A DNA stretch of 44,444 nt, from positions 1 through 44,444 of the forward strand of contig CANLCJ010000032.1 of NCBI GenBank assembly GCA_947489085.1. The letters run 5' to 3'. The stretch comes from an uncultured Flavobacteriaceae bacterium. GTDB lineage: Bacteria > Bacteroidota > Bacteroidia > Flavobacteriales > Flavobacteriaceae. The notes beneath the pieces were generated by a model. It worked only from the letters and a program-made list of their open reading frames with translations. It did not search any database and was not told the origin of the DNA. Positions within the stretch are counted from its first letter, which is position 1; the number at the start of each line of letters is the position of its first letter. Made by a program: the position numbers and the translations under genes. Positions 35,350-43,575 of the stretch are shown here, piece after piece.

Positions 35350-36909
35350 ATGACTATGACAAAAGAGCAAAAAGATAATTTATTTATTTTGGTAAAATCC
35401 CTTTCCAAGTCAGAAAAGCGACAATTTAAGCTGTATGTAGGGCGGCTAGGTGTAAACGAAGACTCCAAGTTTCTCACCTTGTTTAATATTCTAGACAAAC
35501 TAAAAACTTATGATGAAGCTGTTATTTTAAAAAAAGGTGTGGTTAAAAAGCAACAGTTATCCAATGTTAAAGCGCACCTTTACAAGCAAATTTTAATAAG
35601 TTTACGTTTAAACCCATCACACCAAAATGTGAGGATACAAATACGCGAACAACTGGACTTTGCAACTATTTTATACCACAAAGGGCTATATAAACAAAGT
35701 TTAAAAATTTTAGATAAGGCCAAAAATTTAGCCATAGCAAACGAAGAAAAAAATGCGGCTTACGAAATTGTAGAATTAGAAAAAGTTATCGAGTCGCAAT
35801 ACATTACCAGAAGTATAAGTAACAGGGCAGACGAGCTTACCATACAAGCAAAAGATTTAAGTTTGCAAAACGTACTGGCTAGTAAATTATCTAATTTGTC
35901 CCTACAACTTTACGGGCTGTTTTTAAAAACAGGATATGTAAAAAACGATCAAGACCACAAAATGATCACGCAGTACTATCAAGACAGGCTTCCTGTATAC
36001 GATATTAATAAACTTGGCTTTAGAGAAAAATTGTGGTTGTATAAAGCCAAACTATGGTACAGTTTTTTAACTGTAGATTTTTTATCGTGTTACAAGTACG
36101 CTTCCAAATGGGTAAATTTGTTTTACGACAATAAAGACATGATTCTCTTAAATCCTGTTTTTTTTCTAAGAGGTAACCATTATCTCTTAGAAGCATTGTT
36201 TTATCTTAACAAATACGAGAAATTTAGAGAAGCCCTTATTAATTTTGAGGCTGTAACCCAAGAAAAATGGTTTCCGTTAGATGATAATAACGCAGCACTT
36301 ACATTTCTATATATCTATAACAATAAATTTAACTTGCATTTTATACAGGGTAGTTTTGTGGATGGCTTGCCTTTGATAGATGAAGTTTTAGAAAAATTAA
36401 AAGACTACCAAAACCGCATAGACGAGCACCATATCATGGTGTTTTACTATAAAATAGCAAGTATGTATTTTGGAGCAGGCGAAAATAGAAAATGTATATA
36501 TTACCTTGAGAAAATAATAAGTAACAAATCGTTACAAATGCGAGAAGACTTGTTGTGTTTTTCCAGAATATTAAATCTCGTAGCGCATTACGAAGCAGGA
36601 TTAGATTATAATTTAGACGTCTTAATAAAAAGCACTTATAAGTTTTTAATAAAAATGGAAGATCTCTATGAAGTACAAATAGAGTTTATTAAGTTTTTAC
36701 GTGGTTTAGGAGATATTTTTCCCAATCAGGTAAAAGGCGAATTTAAAAAACTACACAAAAAGTTAAAAGAGTACGAAAACGATCCCTACCAAAGTCGTGC
36801 ATTTTTGTATCTGGATATTATATCGTGGTTAGAGTCTAAAATAGAAAATCGCCCCATAGGAGATATCGTGCGTGAAAAATTTAAAGCACGCGGTAGCACT
36901 CAACAATAG
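35350..36909 (+). CDS. Conserved all-helical (TPR-like) protein
   Basis: This 519-residue protein has no signal peptide. Throughout it shows paired amphipathic helices of TPR or HAT type, for example LDFATILYHKGLYKQSLKILDKA at about 100-120, NPVFFLRGNHYLLEALFYLN at about 260 and IASMYFGAGENRKCIYYLEK at about 375. The N-terminal LVKSLSKSEKRQFKLYVGR forms a basic helix. No catalytic motif was seen. It is transcribed away from leuA and followed by more than 100 bases before the methionine promoter, so it appears monocistronic. The role is unknown; helical-repeat proteins usually serve as protein-binding scaffolds. The first residues give two possible starts, ATG 35350 or the in-frame ATG at 35356. 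Confidence 0.85.
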   Translation: MTMTKEQKDNLFILVKSLSKSEKRQFKLYVGRLGVNEDSKFLTLFNILDKLKTYDEAVILKKGVVKKQQLSNVKAHLYKQILISLRLNPSHQNVRIQIREQLDFATILYHKGLYKQSLKILDKAKNLAIANEEKNAAYEIVELEKVIESQYITRSISNRADELTIQAKDLSLQNVLASKLSNLSLQLYGLFLKTGYVKNDQDHKMITQYYQDRLPVYDINKLGFREKLWLYKAKLWYSFLTVDFLSCYKYASKWVNLFYDNKDMILLNPVFFLRGNHYLLEALFYLNKYEKFREALINFEAVTQEKWFPLDDNNAALTFLYIYNNKFNLHFIQGSFVDGLPLIDEVLEKLKDYQNRIDEHHIMVFYYKIASMYFGAGENRKCIYYLEKIISNKSLQMREDLLCFSRILNLVAHYEAGLDYNLDVLIKSTYKFLIKMEDLYEVQIEFIKFLRGLGDIFPNQVKGEFKKLHKKLKEYENDPYQSRAFLYLDIISWLESKIENRPIGDIVREKFKARGSTQQ

Positions 36910-37012
36910 CAGTTTCTTTTAAATTCAATTTTAAAAAACGGTATTAGTTTTAAGATAAAGATATGGCTATGAAGGGTAAATTGCCTATTTCATGAAAAAA
37001 AACGCCCAAAAA

Positions 37013-37045
37013 TTTGGATATTAACTTTTTCTAACCGAATATTTG
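37013..37045 (+). promoter_or_regulatory. Bacteroidota-type promoter of the methionine operon
   Basis: TTTG at 37013-37016 and AATATTTG at 37038-37045 match -33 TTTG and -7 TAnnTTTG (one mismatch) with 21 bases between. The riboswitch begins about 30 bases downstream, as expected for a leader RNA. Confidence 0.6.
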
Positions 37046-37075
37046 CATAATAAAAGTTCAAATACGTACTGAAAT

Positions 37076-37199
37076 GTTATCAAGAAAGGCGGAGGGATTA
37101 GACCCTGTGAAACCTTAGCAACCCTTTAAACTTATTAAAGAAGGTGCTACATTCTACTTAAATAAGCGATTCATTTATCGTAAGATTTAGATAGATAAC
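37076..37199 (+). promoter_or_regulatory. SAM-I (S-box) riboswitch aptamer
   Basis: The core shows the family consensus: ATCAAGAAAGGCGGAGGGAT, then GACCCTGTGAAACCTTAGCAACC, followed by a variable P3 arm (CCTTTAAACTTATTAAAGAAGGTGC) and a P4 hairpin (AAATAAGCGATTCATTT). P1 closes with GTTATC at 37076-37081 against GATAAC at 37194-37199. SAM binding stabilises P1 and turns expression down. The downstream genes make homoserine, acetylate it and sulfhydrylate it, so the ligand fits. It controls the fused metX-thrA gene 192 bases away and probably the three genes behind it. Confidence 0.93.
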
Positions 37200-37390
37200 C
37201 TCAAAAAAAATTACATCTCGTAATTTTATGTCCTCTTAGTAACATTTTTTTTATACACCATAGAAGGTGATTTGAATCGTAGGAGTTAATGGGTTTTAAG
37301 GTAATTGTTACCTGTATTTCCCTAGATTTAACACACGTTTTTAAAGCGTGTATGTAATTAAACATCTAAATATTAGAAACTAAGTAGTCG
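37200..37390 (+). promoter_or_regulatory. Expression platform and leader of the methionine operon
   Basis: The 190 bases between aptamer and ATG hold AAAATTAC/GTAATTTT (37207-37227), then an eight-T run at 37245-37252, GGTAA/TTACC near 37300, and ACACACG/CGTGTAT at 37331-37353. None is a textbook GC-rich terminator. The T run suggests attenuation, while the last hairpin, about 37 bases before the ATG, could act on translation. I cannot decide which. Confidence 0.45.
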
Positions 37391-40300
37391 ATGAATAGTG
37401 AACTATATCACATAACGTTACATAATTACACCACAGAAAGTGGTGTGCTTAACCCAAAGATTAAGTTAAGCTATCAGGTTTTTGGACTGCCATTAGGCAG
37501 TGCACCTATCATTCTTGTAAATCATGCCCTTACAGGCGATAGTAATGTGGCAGGAGAGACAGGTTGGTGGAAAGAACTGATAGGCGATGATAAGGTTATC
37601 GATACCAAAATATATACAATTCTTGCGTTTAACATTCCTGGAAATGGTTTTGACGGTTTTGTTATCGATAATTATAAAGATTTTATCGCGAGAGACATTG
37701 CAAAACTCTTTTTACAAGGATTGGAATACCTAAATACAGGACAGTTATTTGCTTTAGTAGGTGGCTCTTTAGGCGGCGGAATTGCTTGGGAAATGGCCGT
37801 ATTACAGCCCGATCTTACACAGCATTTAGTAGTGGTTGCCACCGATTGGAAGTCTACCGATTGGTTAATTGCCAATTGCCAAATACAAGAACAGTTTTTA
37901 GTGAATTCTAAAAACCCCGTACACGATGCACGTATGCATGCTATGCTGTGTTACCGCACACCAGAATCGTTTAAAGAACGTTTTCAGCGTTCTAAAAACG
38001 ATGATTTAGAAATTTTTAATGTAGAAAGTTGGTTGTTGCATCACGGCAATAAACTACAAGAACGCTTTCAGTTGTCGGCCTATAAACTAATGAATCAATT
38101 GTTAAAAACGATTGATGTAACCAAAGGTAAAACGAGTAATTTTAATGTCTTAGAAAATATAGAAGCTAAGATTCACATTGTAGGTGTCGATTCTGATTTG
38201 TTTTTTACAGCAGAAGAGAACCGCGAAACACACCGTCAATTAGCCGTTACCAATCCTAATGTAACCTATAATGAGATCCATTCGGTACATGGGCACGATG
38301 CGTTTTTAATGGAGTACGATCAATTGGAGCAAATTATAGCCCCTATTTTTGTGCCAAGTGCGAAACGTAAACCTATTAAAATATTAAAATTTGGAGGCAA
38401 ATCTTTAGCAAATGGAGAAGGGCTAGAGACGGTACTGGCAATTATAAAAGCCAAAGTAGAGGCTGGCGAACGTATAGCTATAGTCGTTTCTGCTAGAGGT
38501 TCGGCAACAGACGATTTAGAGACAATTTTAAATAAAGCGCTTAAAGGAGAAGATTATAAAACCGATTTAGAGACGTTTAAAGCCTACCACAGCGCACCAG
38601 CTACACCAGAAGCATTTGCGGAAGAGTTTTTAGCTTTAGACAATTTGTTTGAAGGGGTGCGTTTGTTAAGAGATTACAGTAAAAAGACCAAGGATACCAT
38701 TTTGGCCCAAGGGGAATTGCTATCGGTAAAGCTCATCGCTGCACTACTTAATGCCCAAGGCATTAAGGCCAATGCAGTAGATGCCACGCAGCTTATAAAA
38801 ACCGACGATGCTTTTGGAAATGCCCAACCCTTATTTAAGCGGTCTAAAGAAAATACACAAGCGTATTTCAATACGCATAAAAACACCATACATGTGGTTA
38901 CTGGGTTTATCGCATCCAATCTAAAAAATGAAACCACAACTTTAGGGCGTAACGGTAGTAATTATACTGCGGCGTTACTGGCTAATTTTCTGGATGCTGA
39001 AGAGCTTCAAAATTACACCCATGTTAGTGGTATTTATACTGCAGATCCAAGCTTGGTGCCAGATGCAAAGCAAATAAGAGAATTGTCCTTTAGCGAAGCG
39101 AACGAACTGGCGAACTTTGGAACTTCAATATTGCATGCTAAAACCATTATTCCTTTAGTTGAGAAAAACATCAATTTAAGAATTTTAAATACCTTTAATC
39201 CAGAGGATGAAGGGACATTGATAACAGCAAAACCTACCGTAAAAGAAGTCACATCTTTATCGGTGTTAGATAATGTGGCCTTATTGAATTTAGAAGGCCG
39301 CGGATTACTAGGAAAAATAGGTGTAGATGCTCGTATTTTTGGGGCACTAAGCAGACATGGTGTTAGTGTGAGTATTGTATCGCAAGGCTCATCAGAACGT
39401 GGTGTAGGTCTAATTATAGATGCCGATCAAGCCGATGAAGCTGTTATTGCCTTAGAACGTGAGTTCGAAAATGATTTTCGCTCTCAAGATGTCAATAAAA
39501 TAGATGTGGTTACCGATGTTGCCGTCATTTCAATTGTAGGGATCGCATTAAGTTCCTTCCACAAGCCGTTTAATGCGCTTATAAAAAATCAAATAACACC
39601 TTTACTCTTCAATAATACGGTAACTGGTAAGAATGTAAGTTTAGTGGTGCGAAAATCACAACTGCATAAAGCGGTTAATGTCATTCATGGAGAAGTCTTT
39701 GGTATTGCCAAAAAAATAAATATCGCTTTATTTGGTCATGGTGGGGTAGGAAGTGCGCTTATCAATCAAATTCTAAAGTCTAAGGACGATATAGAAAAGC
39801 GAAAAGGCATTCACCTTAATGTTTTTGCTATCGCCAATTCGAAGCAATTAATTTTATGTAAAAAAGGCGTTGCCAAACACTGGGAAACCGCTATAGCAAA
39901 AAGCACGACGGCAAGTAGTGTCGCAACAATTATCGATTATGCCAAAGCACAGCATTTAGAGAATTTAATCGCTGTAGATAATACGGCGAGTAGCACATTC
40001 TACGAAAATTACATACCGTTAGTAGAAGCGGGGTTCGATTTGGTGTCTTCTAATAAGGTGGCAAATACAGTGTCTCACAAATTTTATAAAACCTTGCGTA
40101 CAGAATTAGCAGCACACAACAAGCAGTACCTTTATGAAACCACTGTAGGGGCTGGTTTACCGTTAATAGATACCATTAAATTATTACACGAGTCTGGTGA
40201 AAATATCACGAGAATTAGAGGCGTATTTTTAGGAACATTAAGTTATCTGTTTAATAACTTTTCTGTTCAAGAACGCTCTTTTAGCAGTATTGTTAAAGAA

Positions 40301-40789
40301 ACCATTGCGAAAGGATTTACCGAGCCCGACCCTAGAGAAGATTTTTCTGGAAATGATGTAGCTAGAAAATTATTGATTTTAGCAAGAGAATTAGATTTGG
40401 AGAATGCATTTGAAGATGTTGAAGTGCAAAATCTCATACCAGAGGCCTACCGTTCTATTTCAGTAGAAGCGTTTTTAGACCAATTAGAGGTTTTAGACCC
40501 CGAGTATCAAACCCTAAAAGACGCGCAGGAAGCAGGACATGTATTGCGGTATGTAGGTGATTTGTCTGGAGATTTATCTCAGAATAAAGGGCATTTAGAA
40601 GTAAAGCTGGTCTCTGTACCTTTAGATAGTACTTTAGGACATGTAAAAGGCAGTGATGCTATTTTTGAAATATTTACCGAAAGCTACGGAGCACAACCTA
40701 TCGTAATACAAGGTGCAGGTGCAGGCGCAGAAGTCACTGCTAGAGGCGTTTTTGGTGATATTTTACGATTGTCAAAGCATATTAGTTAA
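37391..40789 (+). CDS. metX-thrA: Trifunctional fusion: homoserine O-acetyltransferase, aspartokinase, homoserine dehydrogenase
   Basis: Three enzymes share one 1132-residue chain. Residues 1-325 are a MetX-like alpha/beta hydrolase with VNHALTGDS, nucleophile Ser126 in GGSLGGG, Asp near 268 (GVDSDLFF) and His near 301 (VHGHDAF). Residues of about 330-775 are aspartokinase, starting KILKFGGKSLANGEG (most aspartokinases read KFGGTS, so Lys replaces Thr), with GRNGSNYTAALLA and ACT repeats (LNLEGRGLLGKIGVDARIFG). Residues of about 778-1132 are homoserine dehydrogenase with the nucleotide-binding ALFGHGGVGSALI, SSNKVANT, ETTVGAGLPLIDTI and GTLSYLFN. Together they take aspartate to O-acetylhomoserine (the aspartate-semialdehyde dehydrogenase step is elsewhere). 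The SAM-I riboswitch places the whole branch under methionine control. Confidence 0.93.
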   Translation: MNSELYHITLHNYTTESGVLNPKIKLSYQVFGLPLGSAPIILVNHALTGDSNVAGETGWWKELIGDDKVIDTKIYTILAFNIPGNGFDGFVIDNYKDFIARDIAKLFLQGLEYLNTGQLFALVGGSLGGGIAWEMAVLQPDLTQHLVVVATDWKSTDWLIANCQIQEQFLVNSKNPVHDARMHAMLCYRTPESFKERFQRSKNDDLEIFNVESWLLHHGNKLQERFQLSAYKLMNQLLKTIDVTKGKTSNFNVLENIEAKIHIVGVDSDLFFTAEENRETHRQLAVTNPNVTYNEIHSVHGHDAFLMEYDQLEQIIAPIFVPSAKRKPIKILKFGGKSLANGEGLETVLAIIKAKVEAGERIAIVVSARGSATDDLETILNKALKGEDYKTDLETFKAYHSAPATPEAFAEEFLALDNLFEGVRLLRDYSKKTKDTILAQGELLSVKLIAALLNAQGIKANAVDATQLIKTDDAFGNAQPLFKRSKENTQAYFNTHKNTIHVVTGFIASNLKNETTTLGRNGSNYTAALLANFLDAEELQNYTHVSGIYTADPSLVPDAKQIRELSFSEANELANFGTSILHAKTIIPLVEKNINLRILNTFNPEDEGTLITAKPTVKEVTSLSVLDNVALLNLEGRGLLGKIGVDARIFGALSRHGVSVSIVSQGSSERGVGLIIDADQADEAVIALEREFENDFRSQDVNKIDVVTDVAVISIVGIALSSFHKPFNALIKNQITPLLFNNTVTGKNVSLVVRKSQLHKAVNVIHGEVFGIAKKINIALFGHGGVGSALINQILKSKDDIEKRKGIHLNVFAIANSKQLILCKKGVAKHWETAIAKSTTASSVATIIDYAKAQHLENLIAVDNTASSTFYENYIPLVEAGFDLVSSNKVANTVSHKFYKTLRTELAAHNKQYLYETTVGAGLPLIDTIKLLHESGENITRIRGVFLGTLSYLFNNFSVQERSFSSIVKETIAKGFTEPDPREDFSGNDVARKLLILARELDLENAFEDVEVQNLIPEAYRSISVEAFLDQLEVLDPEYQTLKDAQEAGHVLRYVGDLSGDLSQNKGHLEVKLVSVPLDSTLGHVKGSDAIFEIFTESYGAQPIVIQGAGAGAEVTARGVFGDILRLSKHIS

Positions 40790-40813
40790 TTTAGGATAGT
40801 AAAATAGTATGTT

Positions 40814-41176
40814 ATGACTGTATTTTTAGGACCAATACTACTTACTGGGCTCGTATTTATCGTGCTAGGCATCATTATGCGAAAATACCCGCCTAAGCAT
40901 ATTAATTATATGTATGGGTATCGTACCAAAAACGCGATGAAATCTCAACGGCACTGGGATTTTGCTCAACGTTACAGTGCACAACAGATCACCTTAGCAG
41001 GTGTCTTGCTTTGTATGTTGCAACCCATATTATTTTTAATATTTAAAAATTTAAGCAGTTTAAATAAAATTATACTATCTATTATAGTTATTATACTCGT
41101 TATAGTAGGATACATACTAAAAGTAGAAAATAAAATAAAAAAAGAAATAGAAGATTCAAATAACGGAAAAAAATAA
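40814..41176 (+). CDS. SdpI-family membrane protein
   Basis: This 120-residue protein has three predicted membrane helices: LGPILLTGLVFIVLGIIM at 5-22, ITLAGVLLCMLQPILFLIF at about 60-78, and IILSIIVIILVIVGYIL at about 85-102. Between the first two sits YMYGYRTKNAMKSQRHWDFA, matching the GYRT..A..S...W..A block of the SdpI/YhfL-type family. SdpI protects Bacillus from the SdpC toxin, but most family members, this one included, have no known role. It lies between the metX fusion (24-base gap) and metZ (1-base gap), so it is co-transcribed. Why a membrane protein sits in a methionine operon is unclear. Confidence 0.8.
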   Translation: MTVFLGPILLTGLVFIVLGIIMRKYPPKHINYMYGYRTKNAMKSQRHWDFAQRYSAQQITLAGVLLCMLQPILFLIFKNLSSLNKIILSIIVIILVIVGYILKVENKIKKEIEDSNNGKK

Positions 41177-41177
41177 G

Positions 41178-42347
41178 ATGAATACTAAAAAGAAATTTGA
41201 AACAGAAGCCATACGCACACAGCTTGAAAACACACAGTTTTCGGAGCATTCTGTGCCATTGTATTTAACCTCGGGATTTGTATTTGACGATGCCGAAGAA
41301 ATGCGTGCCTCTTTTGCTGAAGAAAAGCAACGCGATTTGTACAGCCGTTACAGCAACCCTAATGTTAACGAGTTTGTTGAGAAAGTATGTAAAATGGAAG
41401 GTGCAGAAGCAGGTTTTGCTTTTGCGAGTGGTATGGCAGCGGTATTTTCCACATTTGCAACCTTATTAAATGCAGGCGATCACGTGGTATCTTGTAGTTC
41501 GGTATTTGGTGCAACACACGGTTTGTTTACCAAGTATTTCCCGAAATGGAATATAGAATCATCTTATTTTAATATCAATGATGTTGAAACTGTAGAAAGT
41601 TTAATTCAGCCCAATACCAAATTTATTTATGCAGAAACGCCAACCAATCCTGGTGTTGATGTATTGGATATGGCTTATTTAAGTGCAATTTGTAAAAAGC
41701 ATAACCTGCTACTTGTGATTGATAATTGTTTTGCAACACCTTATCTACAAAATCCCATTAAATTTGGTGCCGATTTGGTGATCCATTCTGCAACGAAATT
41801 AATGGATGGTCAAGGCCGTGTTTTGGGAGGGATTACCGTTGGAAAAAAAGAATTGATACGCGAGATTTATTTGTTCTCTAGGCTAACAGGGCCATCAATG
41901 AGCCCTTTTAATGCTTGGGTGCTATCAAAATCCTTAGAAACACTAGCTGTGCGAGTAGATAAACATTGTGAAAATGCTTTAAAATTAGCCGAATTTTTAG
42001 AAGCACATCCTAAAGTGAATTGGGTGAAATATCCATTTTTAAAGTCGCACCCTAAGTATGAAGTCGCCAAACAGCAAATGCGCTTAGGCGGTAATATTGT
42101 TGCTTTTGAAGTTAAAGGCGGTATTGCAGGTGGACAAGCATTTTTTAATGCCATAAAATTATGTTCTTTATCTGCTAATTTGGGAGATTCAAGAACCATT
42201 GTAACACATCCTGCCAGTACAACACATGCAAAGGTAGAAGCAGAGGTTAAGGCAGCGGCTGGTATTACCGATGGTATGGTGCGTTGTTCTTTAGGTTTAG
42301 AACATATAGACGATATTATTGCAGATATAAAACAAGCACTTAATTAA
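41178..42347 (+). CDS. metZ: O-succinyl/O-acetylhomoserine sulfhydrylase (MetZ type)
   Basis: This PLP enzyme of the Cys/Met metabolism family makes homocysteine directly from an activated homoserine and sulfide. Of 389 residues, the typical length, it shows RYSNPNVNEFVEKVCKMEG, the cofactor-phosphate loop FASGMAAVFSTF, PTNPGVDVLDM, VIDNCFATPYLQNP with the Asp that contacts PLP, and the Schiff-base lysine near 207 in IHSATKLMDGQGRVLGG. The GQGR after the lysine motif is characteristic of MetZ-like rather than cystathionine gamma-synthase enzymes. The THPASTTHA block is present. With a MetX-type acetyltransferase in the same operon the natural substrate may be O-acetylhomoserine. Confidence 0.9.
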   Translation: MNTKKKFETEAIRTQLENTQFSEHSVPLYLTSGFVFDDAEEMRASFAEEKQRDLYSRYSNPNVNEFVEKVCKMEGAEAGFAFASGMAAVFSTFATLLNAGDHVVSCSSVFGATHGLFTKYFPKWNIESSYFNINDVETVESLIQPNTKFIYAETPTNPGVDVLDMAYLSAICKKHNLLLVIDNCFATPYLQNPIKFGADLVIHSATKLMDGQGRVLGGITVGKKELIREIYLFSRLTGPSMSPFNAWVLSKSLETLAVRVDKHCENALKLAEFLEAHPKVNWVKYPFLKSHPKYEVAKQQMRLGGNIVAFEVKGGIAGGQAFFNAIKLCSLSANLGDSRTIVTHPASTTHAKVEAEVKAAAGITDGMVRCSLGLEHIDDIIADIKQALN

Positions 42348-42352
42348 ATAAA

Positions 42353-43150
42353 ATGATGAAACCCACCCTATACCAAGTAGACGCATTTACAGACGCGCCA
42401 TTTAAAGGCAATCCTGCGGGCGTGATGTTTTTAGAGGCTTTTCCTTCTGAAACTTGGATGCAAAATATGGCCGCCGAAATGAACGTTTCTGAAACCGCTT
42501 TTGTGGTGGCAGATGGCATGCATTACGAAATTAAGTACTTTTCGCCAACAATGGAGATTCCTCTGTGCGGACATGCCACACTTGCTACGGCACATGTGAT
42601 GTACGAACAAGGCATGGTGGCTTTAGATGAAGGTATTACTTTTAATGCAAAAGGTGGGGTGTTAAAGGTTGCTTATGTTGAAGGTGCCTTAGAAATGGCA
42701 TTGCCTAGATACGAATTGTTTAAGATTGAAACCCCTGAGAATTTTGAAGCTATTTTAGGATTTGCCCCAGTGGCGATCTATGAGGCTGAAGGTTGGGTGA
42801 TTGCTGTAGCTAACAACGAAGCACATATAGAGGCCTGCGTGCCAGATTTTACAGCGTTTAAAGCAAATGGTTTAGATAAACTTATGATAACTGCCGAAGC
42901 CGCTGTTGCAAGCAAAGCCGATTTTGTAGTGCGTTGTTTTGCGCCTATAGCGGGTATCGATGAAGATCCTGTAACAGGATCTGCGCATTGCGCATTAACG
43001 CCTTTATGGGCAGAGCGTTTAGGTAAAATAAAATTAATATCGCACCAAATTTCAAAACGAGGTGGTGTCTTAGAGCTTGCTTTAGAAGACCACACGGTAC
43101 TTATAAAAGGTAAAGCGTTAACTGTTTTTCAAGCGCAACTTAAAATCTAA
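42353..43150 (+). CDS. PhzF-family isomerase/epimerase-like protein
   Basis: This 265-residue protein (normal length for the family) has the two-lobed PhzF fold signatures: YQVDAFTDAPFKGNPAGVM at the N-terminus, MNVSETAFV with the catalytic Glu near 46, SPTMEIPLCGHATLATAHV, and DEDPVTGSAHCALTP in the second lobe. PhzF itself isomerises a phenazine precursor, but most bacterial members have unknown substrates, and no phenazine genes are here. It begins five bases after metZ; the start is ATGATG, so either ATG can serve. Being last in the SAM-controlled operon it may handle a side product of amino-acid metabolism; this is inference. Confidence 0.88.
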   Translation: MMKPTLYQVDAFTDAPFKGNPAGVMFLEAFPSETWMQNMAAEMNVSETAFVVADGMHYEIKYFSPTMEIPLCGHATLATAHVMYEQGMVALDEGITFNAKGGVLKVAYVEGALEMALPRYELFKIETPENFEAILGFAPVAIYEAEGWVIAVANNEAHIEACVPDFTAFKANGLDKLMITAEAAVASKADFVVRCFAPIAGIDEDPVTGSAHCALTPLWAERLGKIKLISHQISKRGGVLELALEDHTVLIKGKALTVFQAQLKI

Positions 43151-43250
43151 CATTAAGTGAACCTATAAACGCAGAAAGTTGTATTTGTAAAAGTTAAGGC
43201 AGCGTATTGCGGTTTCAATTTCGATTCTACAAGTTTTTAATATAAAAAAA

Positions 43251-43280
43251 GATGAGCATATAATTTCTCATATGCTCATC
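43251..43280 (-). terminator. Hairpin with T run on the minus strand
   Basis: GATGAGCATA at 43251-43260 pairs with TATGCTCATC at 43271-43280. On the minus strand it is followed by TTTTTTT (the A run at 43244-43250), a good terminator for transcription coming from the right. On the plus strand it lies 100 bases after the PhzF gene but lacks a T run, so it may only weakly stop that operon. Confidence 0.65.
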
Positions 43281-43483
43281 ATCAAATCAAATAAAAAAAA
43301 CCTTTCAAAAAACACATAGTGTCTATAACTAATAAGTGGCCAAACCTGTTAAATTATATTAAGAGACACTATACTATCATAAATAATGATACCCCAAAGA
43401 ACGTGTAAACATAAGGGTTTCAAAACAAAATGTTTTTAAAAGGGAAATTTACGCCTTAAAAAGGAATAAATTCTAATAACTAA
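43281..43483. other. Intergenic stretch between convergent genes
   Basis: About 200 AT-rich bases between the two minus-strand hairpins. I see no gene, promoter pair or repeat in it. Confidence 0.4.
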
Positions 43484-43517
43484 AAAATCTCCCAGCAAAG
43501 TAATGCTGAGAGATTTT
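43484..43517 (-). terminator. Terminator of the T9SS-exported protein gene
   Basis: AAAATCTCCCAGCA (43484-43497) pairs with TGCTGAGAGATTTT (43504-43517) around AAGTAA. On the minus strand one mismatch becomes a wobble pair and the stem is followed by a T run. It lies 59 bases after the stop at 43576. Confidence 0.8.
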
Positions 43518-43575
43518 AAATATGTAGCAAATATTTCTTTAATAACGAAATATGCTAGTAATTGAACTTAGGGAA

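Noticed and set aside
42353-43150. Phenazine biosynthesis gene
   Set aside because: Only the PhzF fold is present; no other phenazine genes are nearby and the family is broad.
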